This document shows positions 8,339 through 17,600 of a DNA stretch of 64,000 bases, piece after piece. The translations under genes and the position numbers were made by a program. A model generated the notes under the pieces. It saw only the letters and a list, made by a program, of their open reading frames with translations, ran no database searches and had not been told where the DNA came from. How positions within the stretch are numbered: the first letter of the stretch is position 1; the number at the start of each line of letters is the position of its first letter. Source of the DNA: Bryocella elongata (GTDB taxonomy: Bacteria; Acidobacteriota; Terriglobia; Terriglobales; Acidobacteriaceae); the NCBI RefSeq assembly GCF_900108185.1, contig NZ_FNVA01000001.1:1588684-1652683 (forward strand), in the 5' to 3' direction.

Positions 8339-8761
8339 ATGCGCTTTGACATTGTTCCTGGGCGTGTCTTTCCCGACTATCAACTTCCCGACCACACGCT
8401 CACGCTTCGGAAGCTGAGTGAGTTACAGGGCGACGATCCCCTCATTCTGACTCTTGCGCGCGGGAACTACTGTCCGAAGGAGCACCAGCAACATCTCGAG
8501 TTGGCCGCGCTCTATCCGAAGATCGCAGTTGCTTACACTCAGGTTGTTACGATCTCCACCGACGATCATCACGATCTTCAGGAGCTGCGTGCGTCCGTGG
8601 GTGCGCAGTGGACGTTCCTCTCAGATCCTGGGCGGACGGTGCAACGAGACCTGGACATCCAGGAGTACACCGATCCTGAGCACAATCCGATGATTCCCCA
8701 CACGCTCATACTCAAACCCGGGCTGGTGATTCATCGGATATATAACGGCTATTGGTTCTGA
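8339..8761 (+). CDS. Peroxiredoxin-like (AhpC/TSA) protein, C-terminus cut by an in-frame TGA
   Basis: The ATG at 8339 has GGAGG nine bases upstream. The 140-residue product shows a thioredoxin-like fold of the redoxin/AhpC-TSA type: FPDYQLPDHT, then ARGNYCPKEHQQ with the single cysteine at the peroxidatic position, TISTDDHHDLQELR and FLSDPGR. It ends abruptly at YNGYWF. The codon after F is TGA where homologues, as I recall the family, have tryptophan in YWFWGRP, and the same frame continues for 55 codons of protein-like sequence (GRPS, DLWHDLRTVTSEVRPDWDLS) to a TAA at 8927-8929. The intact protein would have been about 196 residues. Confidence 0.8.
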   Translation: MRFDIVPGRVFPDYQLPDHTLTLRKLSELQGDDPLILTLARGNYCPKEHQQHLELAALYPKIAVAYTQVVTISTDDHHDLQELRASVGAQWTFLSDPGRTVQRDLDIQEYTDPEHNPMIPHTLILKPGLVIHRIYNGYWF

Positions 8762-8929
8762 GGTCGCCCATCTTCCATCGATCTCTGGCACGATCTCCGC
8801 ACCGTCACGAGCGAGGTTCGGCCCGACTGGGACCTAAGTGCCACCGGCCTCCGCGGCGCGTGGAATTCAGGGGATCGATCTCCTTTCCATGGTTGGAACA
8901 AGAAAGCGTCATCGTCAGCAACTGAGTAA
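8762..8929 (+). other. In-frame continuation of the peroxiredoxin-like gene after the TGA
   Basis: This stretch is in the same frame as the gene before it and encodes a plausible C-terminal tail (GRPS..DLWHDLRTVTSEVRPDWD..SPFHGWNKK). Its TAA overlaps the Shine-Dalgarno of the next small gene, as a natural gene end would. It supports a single TGG-to-TGA change rather than a natural short protein. Confidence 0.7.
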
Positions 8930-8940
8930 GGAGACTTGTT

Positions 8941-9117
8941 ATGGCACCCGCCCCTCCGCAGAAGCAGAAGCGCCCGTTGCGCGTGTATCAGATGTCGGAC
9001 GACGACGACTATTTCTACAAACACCCCAATACTGTTCTTTTCGAGTATCTCGGAGCGATTGGGCTGATTCTGCTCGTCCTGCTGTTGGCACTCTGGATTG
9101 CTTCAGCAATCTGGTAA
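8941..9117 (+). CDS. Small single-pass membrane protein (58 aa), hypothetical
   Basis: AAGGAG lies 7 bases before the ATG, and the Shine-Dalgarno overlaps the stop of the (read-through) peroxiredoxin-like frame. The 58-residue product has a basic, proline-rich N-terminus, an acidic DDDDYFY patch, and one hydrophobic helix (IGLILLVLLLALWIA) close to the C-terminus. I do not recognise the family. Position and spacing suggest that it is translated with the peroxiredoxin-like gene, so a membrane anchor or accessory role in the same stress response is possible. Confidence 0.65.
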   Translation: MAPAPPQKQKRPLRVYQMSDDDDYFYKHPNTVLFEYLGAIGLILLVLLLALWIASAIW

Positions 9118-9131
9118 CGTCCGTCAGTGTG

Positions 9132-9155
9132 GCGTCGCCGCGTCGATAGCGACGC
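9132..9155. terminator. Possible hairpin terminator
   Basis: GCGTCGC and GCGACGC form a 7-bp stem with a 10-base loop just after the small membrane protein gene. There is no T-run, so it may be only a weak rho-independent or processing hairpin. Confidence 0.3.
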
Positions 9156-9193
9156 TCCAAAAGGCTGGGCAGAGGCCTCGCCCAGGAGGTTGA

Positions 9194-10132
9194 ATGACCG
9201 AATCATTGGATTTTCGCAAACTGAGGTTGCCTCTCCACCAGGGCGTCGGACAGATGCCTGCGCTTGGATTTGGCACGCTTATCCCTGACCCTTCTTTGAC
9301 CCGGAGTGCCACTCGAGATGCACTTCAAGCCGGATTTCGACACCTCGATTGCGCCGAGCGATACCGAAACGAGACCGAGGTCGGTGACGCGTTGCGCGAA
9401 TCGCTCAATGCCAGCGCGACGACTCGTGAAGATCTCTTCATTACAACGAAGTTGTGGAACACCAACCATCGTCCCGAGCGTGTACGCCCCGCGTTCGAAG
9501 CGAGCCTCCAGAGGCTCGGGATAAGCTATCTGGACCTCTATCTCATCCACACCCCATTCGCCTTTCAGGCCGGAGACAACCCGGATCCACGTGACGCCGA
9601 GGGGAAGGTCCTCTACGACAAGGGTGTCACGTTGCTCGATACATGGCGAGCCATGGAAGACCTCGTGGATCGCGGCAATTGCCGCGCCATCGGGCTCTCA
9701 GACATTACGCTGAGCGATCTCGCCCCGATCCACGACGCAGCCAGGATCAAACCTGCGGTGGTCCAGGTCGAAGCTCATCCATACCTCCCCGACAGGGAGC
9801 TCTTTGACTATTGCAAGCAAAGGGGCATCGTGCTTCTCGCGTTCGCTCCATTAGGTCACGGGATAAGGCCCGGGCTCCTTGAGGACCCAGTGATCTTGAG
9901 GATTGCAGGGCGAGTGGGAAAAACGGCCGCACAGGTTCTACTGGCGTGGGCTGTGCAGCGCGGCACCGCGGTCCTCACGACGCCGAAGTCGGCTGAGCGC
10001 GCGAGGGAGAACTTTGATATCACCCCCCTGCCGCAGGATGCGTTCGACCAGATCAACCGCATCGAAACGCGGGTCCGGCTCAACAGTGTTGTGACGACGG
10101 GCGTACCTGGCTTCATTGCTCAAGGCAGATAG
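9194..10132 (+). CDS. Aldo/keto reductase
   Basis: The 312-residue protein is a full-length AKR barrel. The catalytic tetrad is visible: aspartate and tyrosine in HLDCAERYRNE, lysine in FITTKLW, histidine in YLIHTPF. The NADP-binding C-terminal segment (TTPKSAERARENFDI) is also present, as is GHGIRPG in loop A. Such enzymes reduce reactive aldehydes and ketones with NADPH, which fits the detoxification theme of the region. The ATG at 9194 is preceded by AGGAGG. A strong GC hairpin follows at 10185. Confidence 0.93.
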   Translation: MTESLDFRKLRLPLHQGVGQMPALGFGTLIPDPSLTRSATRDALQAGFRHLDCAERYRNETEVGDALRESLNASATTREDLFITTKLWNTNHRPERVRPAFEASLQRLGISYLDLYLIHTPFAFQAGDNPDPRDAEGKVLYDKGVTLLDTWRAMEDLVDRGNCRAIGLSDITLSDLAPIHDAARIKPAVVQVEAHPYLPDRELFDYCKQRGIVLLAFAPLGHGIRPGLLEDPVILRIAGRVGKTAAQVLLAWAVQRGTAVLTTPKSAERARENFDITPLPQDAFDQINRIETRVRLNSVVTTGVPGFIAQGR

Positions 10133-10184
10133 CGCGTATCCAGTGATGACCTCCGCGACGTGCGGTTGAGCTACAGAAACATGA

Positions 10185-10217
10185 GGCCCCGCCTGGGCGC
10201 TAGGCGCTGGCGGGGCC
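10185..10217. terminator. GC-rich hairpin downstream of the aldo/keto reductase
   Basis: GGCCCCGCC (10185-10193) pairs perfectly with GGCGGGGCC (10209-10217). The 15-base loop contains a second small palindrome around GGGCGCTAGGCGCT. It lies 52 bp after the AKR stop. The T-tract is poor (only GTTAGT follows), so efficiency is uncertain. Nothing else is seen up to 10393. Confidence 0.5.
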
Positions 10218-10393
10218 GTTAGTACTCCCATGCCCTTTCTTATCATTCAGACGTTGCAAACCAGGAAACTCACCGCGCGCAGCATTTGCGGTCGCAACGC
10301 CCTCGCTCCTCGGGCGAAGCGCAACGCGCGCATTCCGCGTGTTAGCTGCATGGCCTTGCGTGCGTTCAACCACGCTCTGTGACGTCTGTCCCC

Positions 10394-10867
10394 TCACTCC
10401 TTCACGACGCAGAGCAGAACGAGGATCACCATGAGGATCGTAACGAGGTCTTCGCTTAGGGCCGCCCACAATTCGCGCCCTCCGAAGATCCTGACCAGCT
10501 TCTGCCGCCCAGATGCCCCGCTAAATGTCCCCGCGATCGCACCCAGTATGCCGGCAAACATCCCACTGAAGGGGCAGCCCGAGACCGCACCGACCGAGGC
10601 TCCGGACAGAGCACCACTCACGATGCGAAAGGTAAACTGCGGGGGACTCTTGCGGCTCGGTGTGTTGGGTAGCTTGTCGTTGACGATCTCACCCACAGCC
10701 GCGCCTGTCAGAAGCCATGGCGTCCAAGCGTAGCCCAGAAATGCCAACCATGTATTCGCCAAGTGGAGGCTGCCCCAACGAGCGGCCACGCCGATCGCGG
10801 CGGGCGCCGTGAAGCAGCGAAGGCCAGCCGTAAACCCTATCGCAAACGCGAGCACACCGACGACCAT
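10394..10867 (-). CDS. DUF4126-like membrane protein
   Basis: A 157-residue hydrophobic protein starting at an ATG with GGGAGG five bases upstream. It opens with a hydrophobic helix (VVGVLAFAIGFTAGLR), followed by glycine/alanine-rich segments (VSGALSGASVGAVSG, FAGILGAIAGTFSGASG) and a C-terminal helix (LVTILMVILVLLCVV). The pattern resembles small DUF4126-type integral membrane proteins, whose function is unknown. It lies 48 bp downstream of the Tat-exported hydrolase on the same strand and may be the last gene of that operon. Confidence 0.7.
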   Translation of the reverse strand: MVVGVLAFAIGFTAGLRCFTAPAAIGVAARWGSLHLANTWLAFLGYAWTPWLLTGAAVGEIVNDKLPNTPSRKSPPQFTFRIVSGALSGASVGAVSGCPFSGMFAGILGAIAGTFSGASGRQKLVRIFGGRELWAALSEDLVTILMVILVLLCVVKE

Positions 10868-10914
10868 TGCTACCTCCCTCAAAACCATCCCAGGCTGCGC
10901 GAGAGATGCGCTGA

Positions 10915-11982
10915 CTAGAACGCGTCCACGTCCAGGATGGCCTGGACAAACTCGTTTGGCGCTTCCTGGGGCAGATTGTGTCCCACACCGCCGGTCACAA
11001 CGCGATGGGAATATTTTCCCGAGAACTTACCGGCATACGCACTCGCCTCGAGATGCGGAGCCCCATTGGCATCGCCCTCCATCGTGATGGATGGCACTGT
11101 TATCACGGGCGCCACAGCCAACCGTTTCTCGATCTCGTCGTACTTCGGCTCACCCTCAGCCAGCCCCAGGCGCCAGCGATAGTTGTGGATCACAATCTGC
11201 ACGTGGTCAGGACTGTCGAACGCTGCTGCGCTTCGTTCGAACGTCGCATCGTCAAACGCCCACTTTGGCGACGCGAGTTGCCAGATGAGCTTCGCGAAGT
11301 CCCGTCGGTATTTCGCGTATCCGTCCTGTCCACGGTCAGTGGCAAAGTAAAACTGATACCACCACTGCAGCTCGGCCTTCGGGGGCAGCGGTGCCTTCCC
11401 GGCCGCCTGGCTGCCGATCAGATACCCGCTCACGGAGACAAGCCCACGGCAACGCTCGGGCCAGAGAGCCGCCATGATGTCTGCCGTTCGCGCACCCCAA
11501 TCGAAACCAGCGACGATTGCCTTCCCGATGTTCAACGCGTCCATGAGCGCAATGATGTCGATCGCGACCACGGACTGCTGACCGTTACGGATCGTGCTCT
11601 CGGATAGAAAGGTTGTCGTTCCGAATCCACGCAGATGCGGGACGACCACCCTGTACCCCTTGGAGGCGAGCGCCGGCACCACATCGACGAAGCTATGTAT
11701 ATCGTAAGGCCACCCGTGCAGAAGGATCACAACTGGGCCGCCCGCCGGACCATCCTCTACGTAGCCGACGCTCAGCAGTCCCGCATTGACCTGCTTCAAG
11801 GAAGCGAATGACGTCGGTATCGCTCGCTCCGCGCTAGACTCTGGCCCATGCTCCCACGTTTCTGTAGCACGCCCAGGTTCGCCCGCAAGAAGGGCGCGTG
11901 GTGCGAGGAGCGCAGCTCCCGCGGAGATCCCTGCCAACGCGAACTGACGCCTCGATGGCCCATTGATTGTCCGTTCCATCAT
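10915..11982 (-). CDS. Tat-exported alpha/beta hydrolase, epoxide-hydrolase-like
   Basis: About 355 residues. A twin-arginine signal (SRRQFALAGISAGAALL) begins about ten residues after the start. The alpha/beta hydrolase core shows LLHGWPYD as the oxyanion motif, GFDWGARTADI with aspartate at the nucleophile elbow, and GGVGHNLPQEAP carrying the C-terminal histidine. An aspartate nucleophile points to epoxide-hydrolase or haloalkane-dehalogenase chemistry. Two adjacent ATGs (11982 and 11979) follow GAGGAGA. The upstream lactonase-like gene ends just 47 bp before this start, so they are probably one transcript. Confidence 0.87.
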   Translation of the reverse strand: MMERTINGPSRRQFALAGISAGAALLAPRALLAGEPGRATETWEHGPESSAERAIPTSFASLKQVNAGLLSVGYVEDGPAGGPVVILLHGWPYDIHSFVDVVPALASKGYRVVVPHLRGFGTTTFLSESTIRNGQQSVVAIDIIALMDALNIGKAIVAGFDWGARTADIMAALWPERCRGLVSVSGYLIGSQAAGKAPLPPKAELQWWYQFYFATDRGQDGYAKYRRDFAKLIWQLASPKWAFDDATFERSAAAFDSPDHVQIVIHNYRWRLGLAEGEPKYDEIEKRLAVAPVITVPSITMEGDANGAPHLEASAYAGKFSGKYSHRVVTGGVGHNLPQEAPNEFVQAILDVDAF

Positions 11983-12029
11983 CACTCTCCTCGATGTTGT
12001 TGCGCGTGCCGCTAACGCTGGTGTCGGCA

Positions 12030-12896
12030 TCATTCGTAATAGGCGGGCAATTTCTTCTGCGCGTCGCTTTGGCTCTGGTCGTGGTTAATCCAGAGTTGCG
12101 CGTGCTCCCGAGCAAGCACCGCGGCGATCTTGTCCATCGACCGCAGCGAGGCCTGCCTGTCCCAATTGTTGGAGGGAACATAGCGATGCTCGAAGCTTGT
12201 CTGGAAGTGCGCGACATCGCCACTAAGAATTACCGGCCCTGTCTTCGGCAGCCTGACAAGCAAGGATTGATGGCCAGGGGTGTGCCCGGGAGTGAACAGC
12301 AACACCAGGCTCCCGTCGCCGAAGATGTCGTAGTCGCCAGCAATGAGTTTTACCGGATGCTTCCTGTTGAACGCAACCGTGTCCTGCCGGCTCCCAGCCC
12401 ATCCGTATTCGGCACGCTGCACCAGCATGACCGCATTCGGAAACATCTCGACGTTCCCTGCGTGATCAGGATGACTGTGCGACACCGCCATCAGCTTGAT
12501 GTCCGATGGCCTGACTTGGATCTCCTCCAGTTGAGCGGCGAGGGTCACCGGCTTGCGCCAGATGGGGCCTGTGCCCAGACCCCATTCGTGCAACACCAGT
12601 TCATGGTTGGGCAAACGGGCAACCGCATCGTCGACGCCTGTGTCCCAGAGAAACCATCCTCGACGATGGTGGATGAGGTAGCAATGTCCGGGGAAGCCCA
12701 CAGAAATTCCGACATTGGCTCCAGGTGTCCAGCGCGACTCGTCCGGGCCGCTACCGTCTCCGCAGTCGATTACGTAAAGCCGGTCCACTCCAGAGGAGTT
12801 CCTCGCATTGGAAGACGCAAGAAGCCGCGCCCTAGGAATGACAGCCGCCAACGCCAGCGCGACAATCAGAAACGTCCTTCTAACGCTCGCCTTCAT
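12030..12896 (-). CDS. MBL-fold metallo-hydrolase, N-acyl-homoserine-lactonase-like
   Basis: A 288-residue protein with a signal peptide (FLIVALALAAVIPRARLLAS). The metal-binding signature HSHPDHAGN is intact, followed by the FTPGHTPGHQSLLV histidine and the aspartate in ILSGDVAHF. The WFLWDTG strand and the overall length match AHL-lactonase-type (AiiA/AttM-like) members of the metallo-beta-lactamase family. If secreted to the periplasm it could open lactone rings, including quorum signals, but substrate specificity cannot be read from sequence. GGGGAG precedes the ATG. It lies between an enoyl-CoA-hydratase-like gene and an alpha/beta hydrolase in the same orientation. Confidence 0.88.
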   Translation of the reverse strand: MKASVRRTFLIVALALAAVIPRARLLASSNARNSSGVDRLYVIDCGDGSGPDESRWTPGANVGISVGFPGHCYLIHHRRGWFLWDTGVDDAVARLPNHELVLHEWGLGTGPIWRKPVTLAAQLEEIQVRPSDIKLMAVSHSHPDHAGNVEMFPNAVMLVQRAEYGWAGSRQDTVAFNRKHPVKLIAGDYDIFGDGSLVLLFTPGHTPGHQSLLVRLPKTGPVILSGDVAHFQTSFEHRYVPSNNWDRQASLRSMDKIAAVLAREHAQLWINHDQSQSDAQKKLPAYYE

Positions 12897-12972
12897 GAGC
12901 TCCCCGATTCGAGACTTCTTTGGTGTGATGATGAGTGATCGCGCTTCATGCCCGCGGCACGCTGGGCAACCG

Positions 12973-13830
12973 CTAGTCCCTCGGTGAATGCGCGATCTCG
13001 CCCAGGTAGTATCCGAGTCGATCTTCCGCGTCGCCGGGCTTATGAAAGCCCAACGCCAACAGCGCCTTGATTCCCACCTGCGCGGCAGGCCGGCCGAGCG
13101 AAGCGATGCAAGCTTCCCACCCTGCTCCTAACTCGACATCCGGCGGCAGGCTGGTGTTCACTAATCGCTTGGTGTTCGCGATCGCCCACTTATCAAACTT
13201 CGCAATCCTGGTCGCAAGCGCCTCAACGAAAGCATCGAGCTCAACATCAGGCAGAGCGCGATTGATGTACCCGTAAGCCTCAGCCTGCTCCGCTCTCAAG
13301 TCCTCGGAGCTCAAGAGAATCTCGAGAGCGCGGCTTCGTCCGATCAAATGCGGCAACCGCGCCATGGGGCCACCACCTGCGACCATGCCTACGCCGACCT
13401 CCCATTGCGAGATGATGGTCTTCTCGCGGCTGGCAAAGCTCATGTCGCAGGCCAACGTGATCTCGCTGCCGTTGCCGGTCGCACGACCGCGTATGAGCGC
13501 AATCGACACAACAGGCAGCCGGGTCAGCCTTGCAAGAAAGTCAGGCCATGGTGGCAGGCCCGTGGGACCCGCGGGCAAAGATGTCAGGTCCTCAAGCTTG
13601 GCCAGGAAGTCCGAATGATTCAGGAAGTAGTCGTCGACAGCGCTGTCGAACACGACGACCTTGACATCCTCATCGGACTCGAGCGCACCGATCACTTCCT
13701 GGAACTGGACGACCATCTCCGGCCCCATCACGTTGATCGGCGGGTTGTCGATCGTCACGCGCCAATAGGAAGGCGATTGCCGTGTGATGCGAAGCTGCGT
13801 TGAGGTCTTTGTTCCCGCTACGTCTGTCAT
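12973..13830 (-). CDS. Enoyl-CoA hydratase/isomerase (crotonase) family protein
   Basis: A 285-residue crotonase-fold protein starting at an ATG with AAGGAG six bases upstream. Visible are the N-terminal WRVTIDNPPINVM, the oxyanion-hole region IALIRGRATGNGSEITLACD and the GGGPMARLPHLIGRSRALEILLSS segment with LRAEQAEAYGYINRALPD. The first catalytic glutamate of enoyl-CoA hydratases (usually GGG-E) is replaced by glycine/asparagine (GRATGNGSE), so hydratase activity is uncertain. The frame stays open upstream to 14292, but that extension lies opposite the HbpS-like gene and lacks a Shine-Dalgarno. It is the first gene of a four-gene operon. Confidence 0.88.
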   Translation of the reverse strand: MTDVAGTKTSTQLRITRQSPSYWRVTIDNPPINVMGPEMVVQFQEVIGALESDEDVKVVVFDSAVDDYFLNHSDFLAKLEDLTSLPAGPTGLPPWPDFLARLTRLPVVSIALIRGRATGNGSEITLACDMSFASREKTIISQWEVGVGMVAGGGPMARLPHLIGRSRALEILLSSEDLRAEQAEAYGYINRALPDVELDAFVEALATRIAKFDKWAIANTKRLVNTSLPPDVELGAGWEACIASLGRPAAQVGIKALLALGFHKPGDAEDRLGYYLGEIAHSPRD

Positions 13831-14014
13831 GAAGTGCTCCTTTGTGTCTGCCCGCCATCGACTGAAGCCGGCTCTGGCCAGGCGGCCTTCAACTCGTTCA
13901 TTCCGCCAGAACGCTACCTCGCACGCAATCAGACCATGGTGTCGGGCGGCACTTTTGTATGGGTACCTGCACCCCCTCCATGCCCACGCACCCTGCCCGC
14001 GTACTCGACACGAA

Positions 14015-14029
14015 CGTATCGCCGATACC
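14015..14029. promoter_or_regulatory. Palindromic operator, copy D
   Basis: CGTATCGCCGATACC followed by AACGGCTCATTG, located between the divergent crotonase operon (start 13830) and the HbpS-like gene (start 14131). The 300-bp gap holds no gene, so this site can serve both directions. Confidence 0.55.
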
Positions 14030-14130
14030 AACGGCTCATTGCTTCTCGATGCCGCGTCTGGTTTGATCGACCCCTGACCGAAGATCAAGGGTCCGTGTTC
14101 GAGTTCTGTGCGACCACGAAAGGAAGATAT

Positions 14131-14634
14131 ATGCCGACACAAACGGTCGCCCTCCCCGCCCACGCGCAGCCGACACCGCTGAACCCGCTGGACCCGCTCG
14201 ATGCGATCCCCACCGAGATGCCCTTCGATGTGCCCTACGGATCGCCGATCTCGCTCGACCGGGCCCAGTCCGTGATCCACGCGGCCGTTCAAGAAGCGAA
14301 GGCTCGTAGTTGGAAGATGAATGTGGCGGTTGTCGATCCGAGCGGTCTATTGGTCGCGTTCCAACGGATGGATGGCGCGATGTACGCGTCAATCGCGATT
14401 GCGGAGCATAAGGCGCGGGCAGCCGCCACCTTCCGCCGCGCAACCAAAGTCTTCGAAGATGGCGTTCAACTCTCGCGCTTGAACTATCTGCTCGCGTTCG
14501 ACGGCATCATCGCATCGCGGGGGGGCATTCCCCTGATCGAGAACGGCGTCATCATCGGCGCCATCGGCTGCTCAGGAGGCGCCGACTCGCAGGATGAGGT
14601 CGTCAGCAAGGCCGGCGCAGCCATCATCGCTTGA
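14131..14634 (+). CDS. GlcG/HbpS family heme-binding-like protein
   Basis: The 167-residue protein belongs to the GlcG/HbpS family: SLDRAQSVIHAAVQEAKARS, the VAVVDPSGLLVAFQRMDGA strand-turn, KARAAATF, then GGIPLIENGVIIGAIGCSGG near the C-terminus. Streptomyces HbpS binds heme and helps sense redox stress through a partner kinase, while others are fused to oxidoreductases. No signal peptide is evident. AAGGAAGATAT precedes the ATG at 14131. The operator copy at 14015 lies about 100 bp upstream. Confidence 0.88.
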   Translation: MPTQTVALPAHAQPTPLNPLDPLDAIPTEMPFDVPYGSPISLDRAQSVIHAAVQEAKARSWKMNVAVVDPSGLLVAFQRMDGAMYASIAIAEHKARAAATFRRATKVFEDGVQLSRLNYLLAFDGIIASRGGIPLIENGVIIGAIGCSGGADSQDEVVSKAGAAIIA

Positions 14635-14656
14635 AAGGACGTCTCTGCGGGGGCGT

Positions 14657-17600
14657 TTACCTGCGCTGTGGAATTGAACCGGGGATATCGAAGTGAAACG
14701 TAGCACCCGGCCCCCGTGTGCTCACGGCCCACAAGCGACCGCCATGCGACTCGACAATCGACCGGCTCATGCGAAGCCCATGCCTGTGCCATGCGGTTTT
14801 GTCGTAAAGACTGGGTCGAAGATCTGCTCTGCGATCGCGGGAGCGATGCCTGCTCCCTTATCGCTGACCGAAACAAGAACCCGCCCACTTTCACCGCATT
14901 CTGACTTGATGACCAGTTCCCGCGTTCCGTCGAAGTCTCTCATCGCTTCGACGCTGTTGACGATGAGGTTCATCACGACCTGTTGCAACTGCACGCGATC
15001 TCCGATGATCTGCGGAAGCTCGCTCGCCAGTTCAGTCCGGACTGAGATCCCATATCGCACAGCCTCACTACGCAAGAGCGCCACCGTTTCCACGATGATC
15101 TCATTCACATTGAGCAGCTGCTTCTTCGGCGGGCCCTTTTGAAACTGAGACCGAATCCTGTCGAGGATCTCAGCAGCACGATGCGCATCTCTTACGATCC
15201 TGTCTACAGCTACGCGGGCCCCTTCTACATCCGGTTCATCGCGCCCGAGCTTGCGCAGGGAGACGCTCCCGTTCGTGATGACACCGCTGATCGGCTGACT
15301 GACCTCATGAGCGAGCGATGCTGCCAGTTCTCCCATGGTCGACACCCGGTTGATTCGCGCGAGGTCGTCCTGCGCCTGGCGTAGAGCAGCCTCGGCATGC
15401 TTCAGGTCATCGATGTCAATGGTGGTGCCGACGAATTTCAGGACACTTCCTTGAGCATCACGCAGAGCCACGGCCCGTTGGAGGTGCCAGCGGTAGGTGC
15501 CGTCCTGGGCGCGAAGAGATCTCGTCTCGAACGCAAAATCCTGCCCCGATTGCACACCTTCCCCAAGAACCCTCGCCGCCATCTCCGATCCTCAGGGTGA
15601 ACCGCGGTCATCCACGCCTCAGGATGGGATCGAACGAAGTCAAGAGCGTGCCCGGCGAATTGAAGCCACACCTTATTTACGAAATCTGGCGTCCCATCAG
15701 GTTTGAGTGTCCAGGCGGAGGCGGGGAGAAGCTGCAACAACTCCACTTGAAGTTGCAGATCGGTATAAAGGGCAGCGTTTTCGAGCGAAAACGAAGCCTG
15801 CGACGTCAGTAGCTTTAATACTGCAACCCGGTCCGGAGTGAACACATTCGGTGAGAGATCGTTCTCCAGATAAAGTGCTCCAACAACCTTCGTCTGCTTC
15901 ACAATAGGCAAACACAGTATGGATCGCGCGCGACGCTGGCGAATGTACACATCTGTGGTGAAGGAGCCCTGTGATCCGGCATCGTGCAGGAGCAGGCTTT
16001 CCCCGTTCGCAGGGCGAACTGCAACACGGCTGTTGGTAACTCCGTGTCGCTGATGTCGGCCTGCCGCCGCGTGACAGTGATCCCAGTCAAGCTCGCAATC
16101 GCCTCGGCTTCAATTCGATATCCGCCTCCGCATGCGAGGATCAATAGACCTCGGCCGGCGCCAGCATATTCGATAGCTGTACGAATCAGGGTACTGACTA
16201 ACTTCTCCTGTTCGATCTCACCCGAGACAGCCTCCGATATGCGCATCACCGTCGCCAGGTCAAGTTGATCCACGGACGCGAAGATCGTGCCGGGGTCGGA
16301 TGAACTCCCTCGTGCCCTGACCTCCGGGTGCCGCTCCTCGATCTGCCGTACTTTTGCGGTCGCACCCCAGCGCATGTAAGACTCGCGCGCATCTCTCCAA
16401 TACATGTGAGCGATCTTGGCAAAGCCTCTTGCGGAATAGAACTCCGCTGCACATTCGTTTGCCGCTGCCTCGTAATGAGGAAAGCCGTTGTCGCGCGCTG
16501 CACCGCTCGCGGCCTCGTACAGATGTTCCGCGTCAACGACTCGGCCTTCGATCCGAGCGATCTCTGCTCCTACAAGTGCGACCTTTGTTCGGAAGTTTGC
16601 AGGACAGTGGAGCGCCCAGGTCTCCAACTGCCTATAGTGGTCCGTCAGATTTGCGATGTGCTCACGCTTCTCTTCGAAGGTCGCTGAGTTCCACGCGGCG
16701 GCATGCGCAAGTGCGGCATAGAAGCGAAAGTCTCCCGTCTCCACCTGCGATGCGGCCGGCCATAGCGAGAGGTGTGCCTTCAGAGACGCTTCGACGGCCG
16801 AAGCATAGTCGCCGGAAATGAATCTCGCCTGTAACTTCCGTGTCCGATAGAAAAATTCAGCCAGCGCGAGCAACGGGTTACTCGCTAGACGCCGCTCAGT
16901 CTCCAACTCGTCGTAGTCGAAAGCATCAAGACATCCGAATGTCGAGGTCAGGCCGCGAAGCGTCCTGATGAGTCCCAACTGGGCCGCGCAGTTCTCTGTG
17001 ACCAGCCCGAAGCCTGCTTTCTTCAGGAAGCGAAGACCCTCTTCCGCCTCCGACTGCACCACGGCGAGCGGGTCTCCCACAGCAAGGTAGTTTGTGATCA
17101 ATGCATGCCAGCCATAAGCGGAGAACGTGAGATCTCGCGTTCGATGCGCGACAACGAACGCCCTTCGAAATAGCTCTCGTCCCTCCATCGCGTGCCTTGC
17201 CCAGGGTGTGAGTGTGCCAAACGAGATGTATGTTCTGGCTTGATAGCGAGTCAGGTTGCGCTTCTCGACGAGTTGGTAGCCGAGTTGGCCGAATCGGTAG
17301 CCATCTTCGTAGTTGTTGAAGCGCGGTCCCGCAAACATGCCAAACCATACATACCCAAAACTCGCCGCGTCACAGTTGCCGTGCTCCATACAGAGACTAG
17401 CCAACCGGCAGACCACCAGGGTCGATAGATTCTCATCGAAGGACATGGCTGGATGGACAATTTCCGTGAAGACATCCAGCATGTCGAGCACATCCGGATC
17501 CTCGATTAACGGCAGATCCACAAGGTCCTCTATCTCACGTTTGCCGACCAGCGACCAAATCCGGTTGTACTCCTGCAGGACGACATCTCGCGTGGGGTGC

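Noticed and set aside
8759..8761. Selenocysteine at the TGA of the peroxiredoxin-like gene
   Set aside because: The TGA is far from the peroxidatic cysteine and replaces a probable tryptophan; I see no clear SECIS-type hairpin directly after it.
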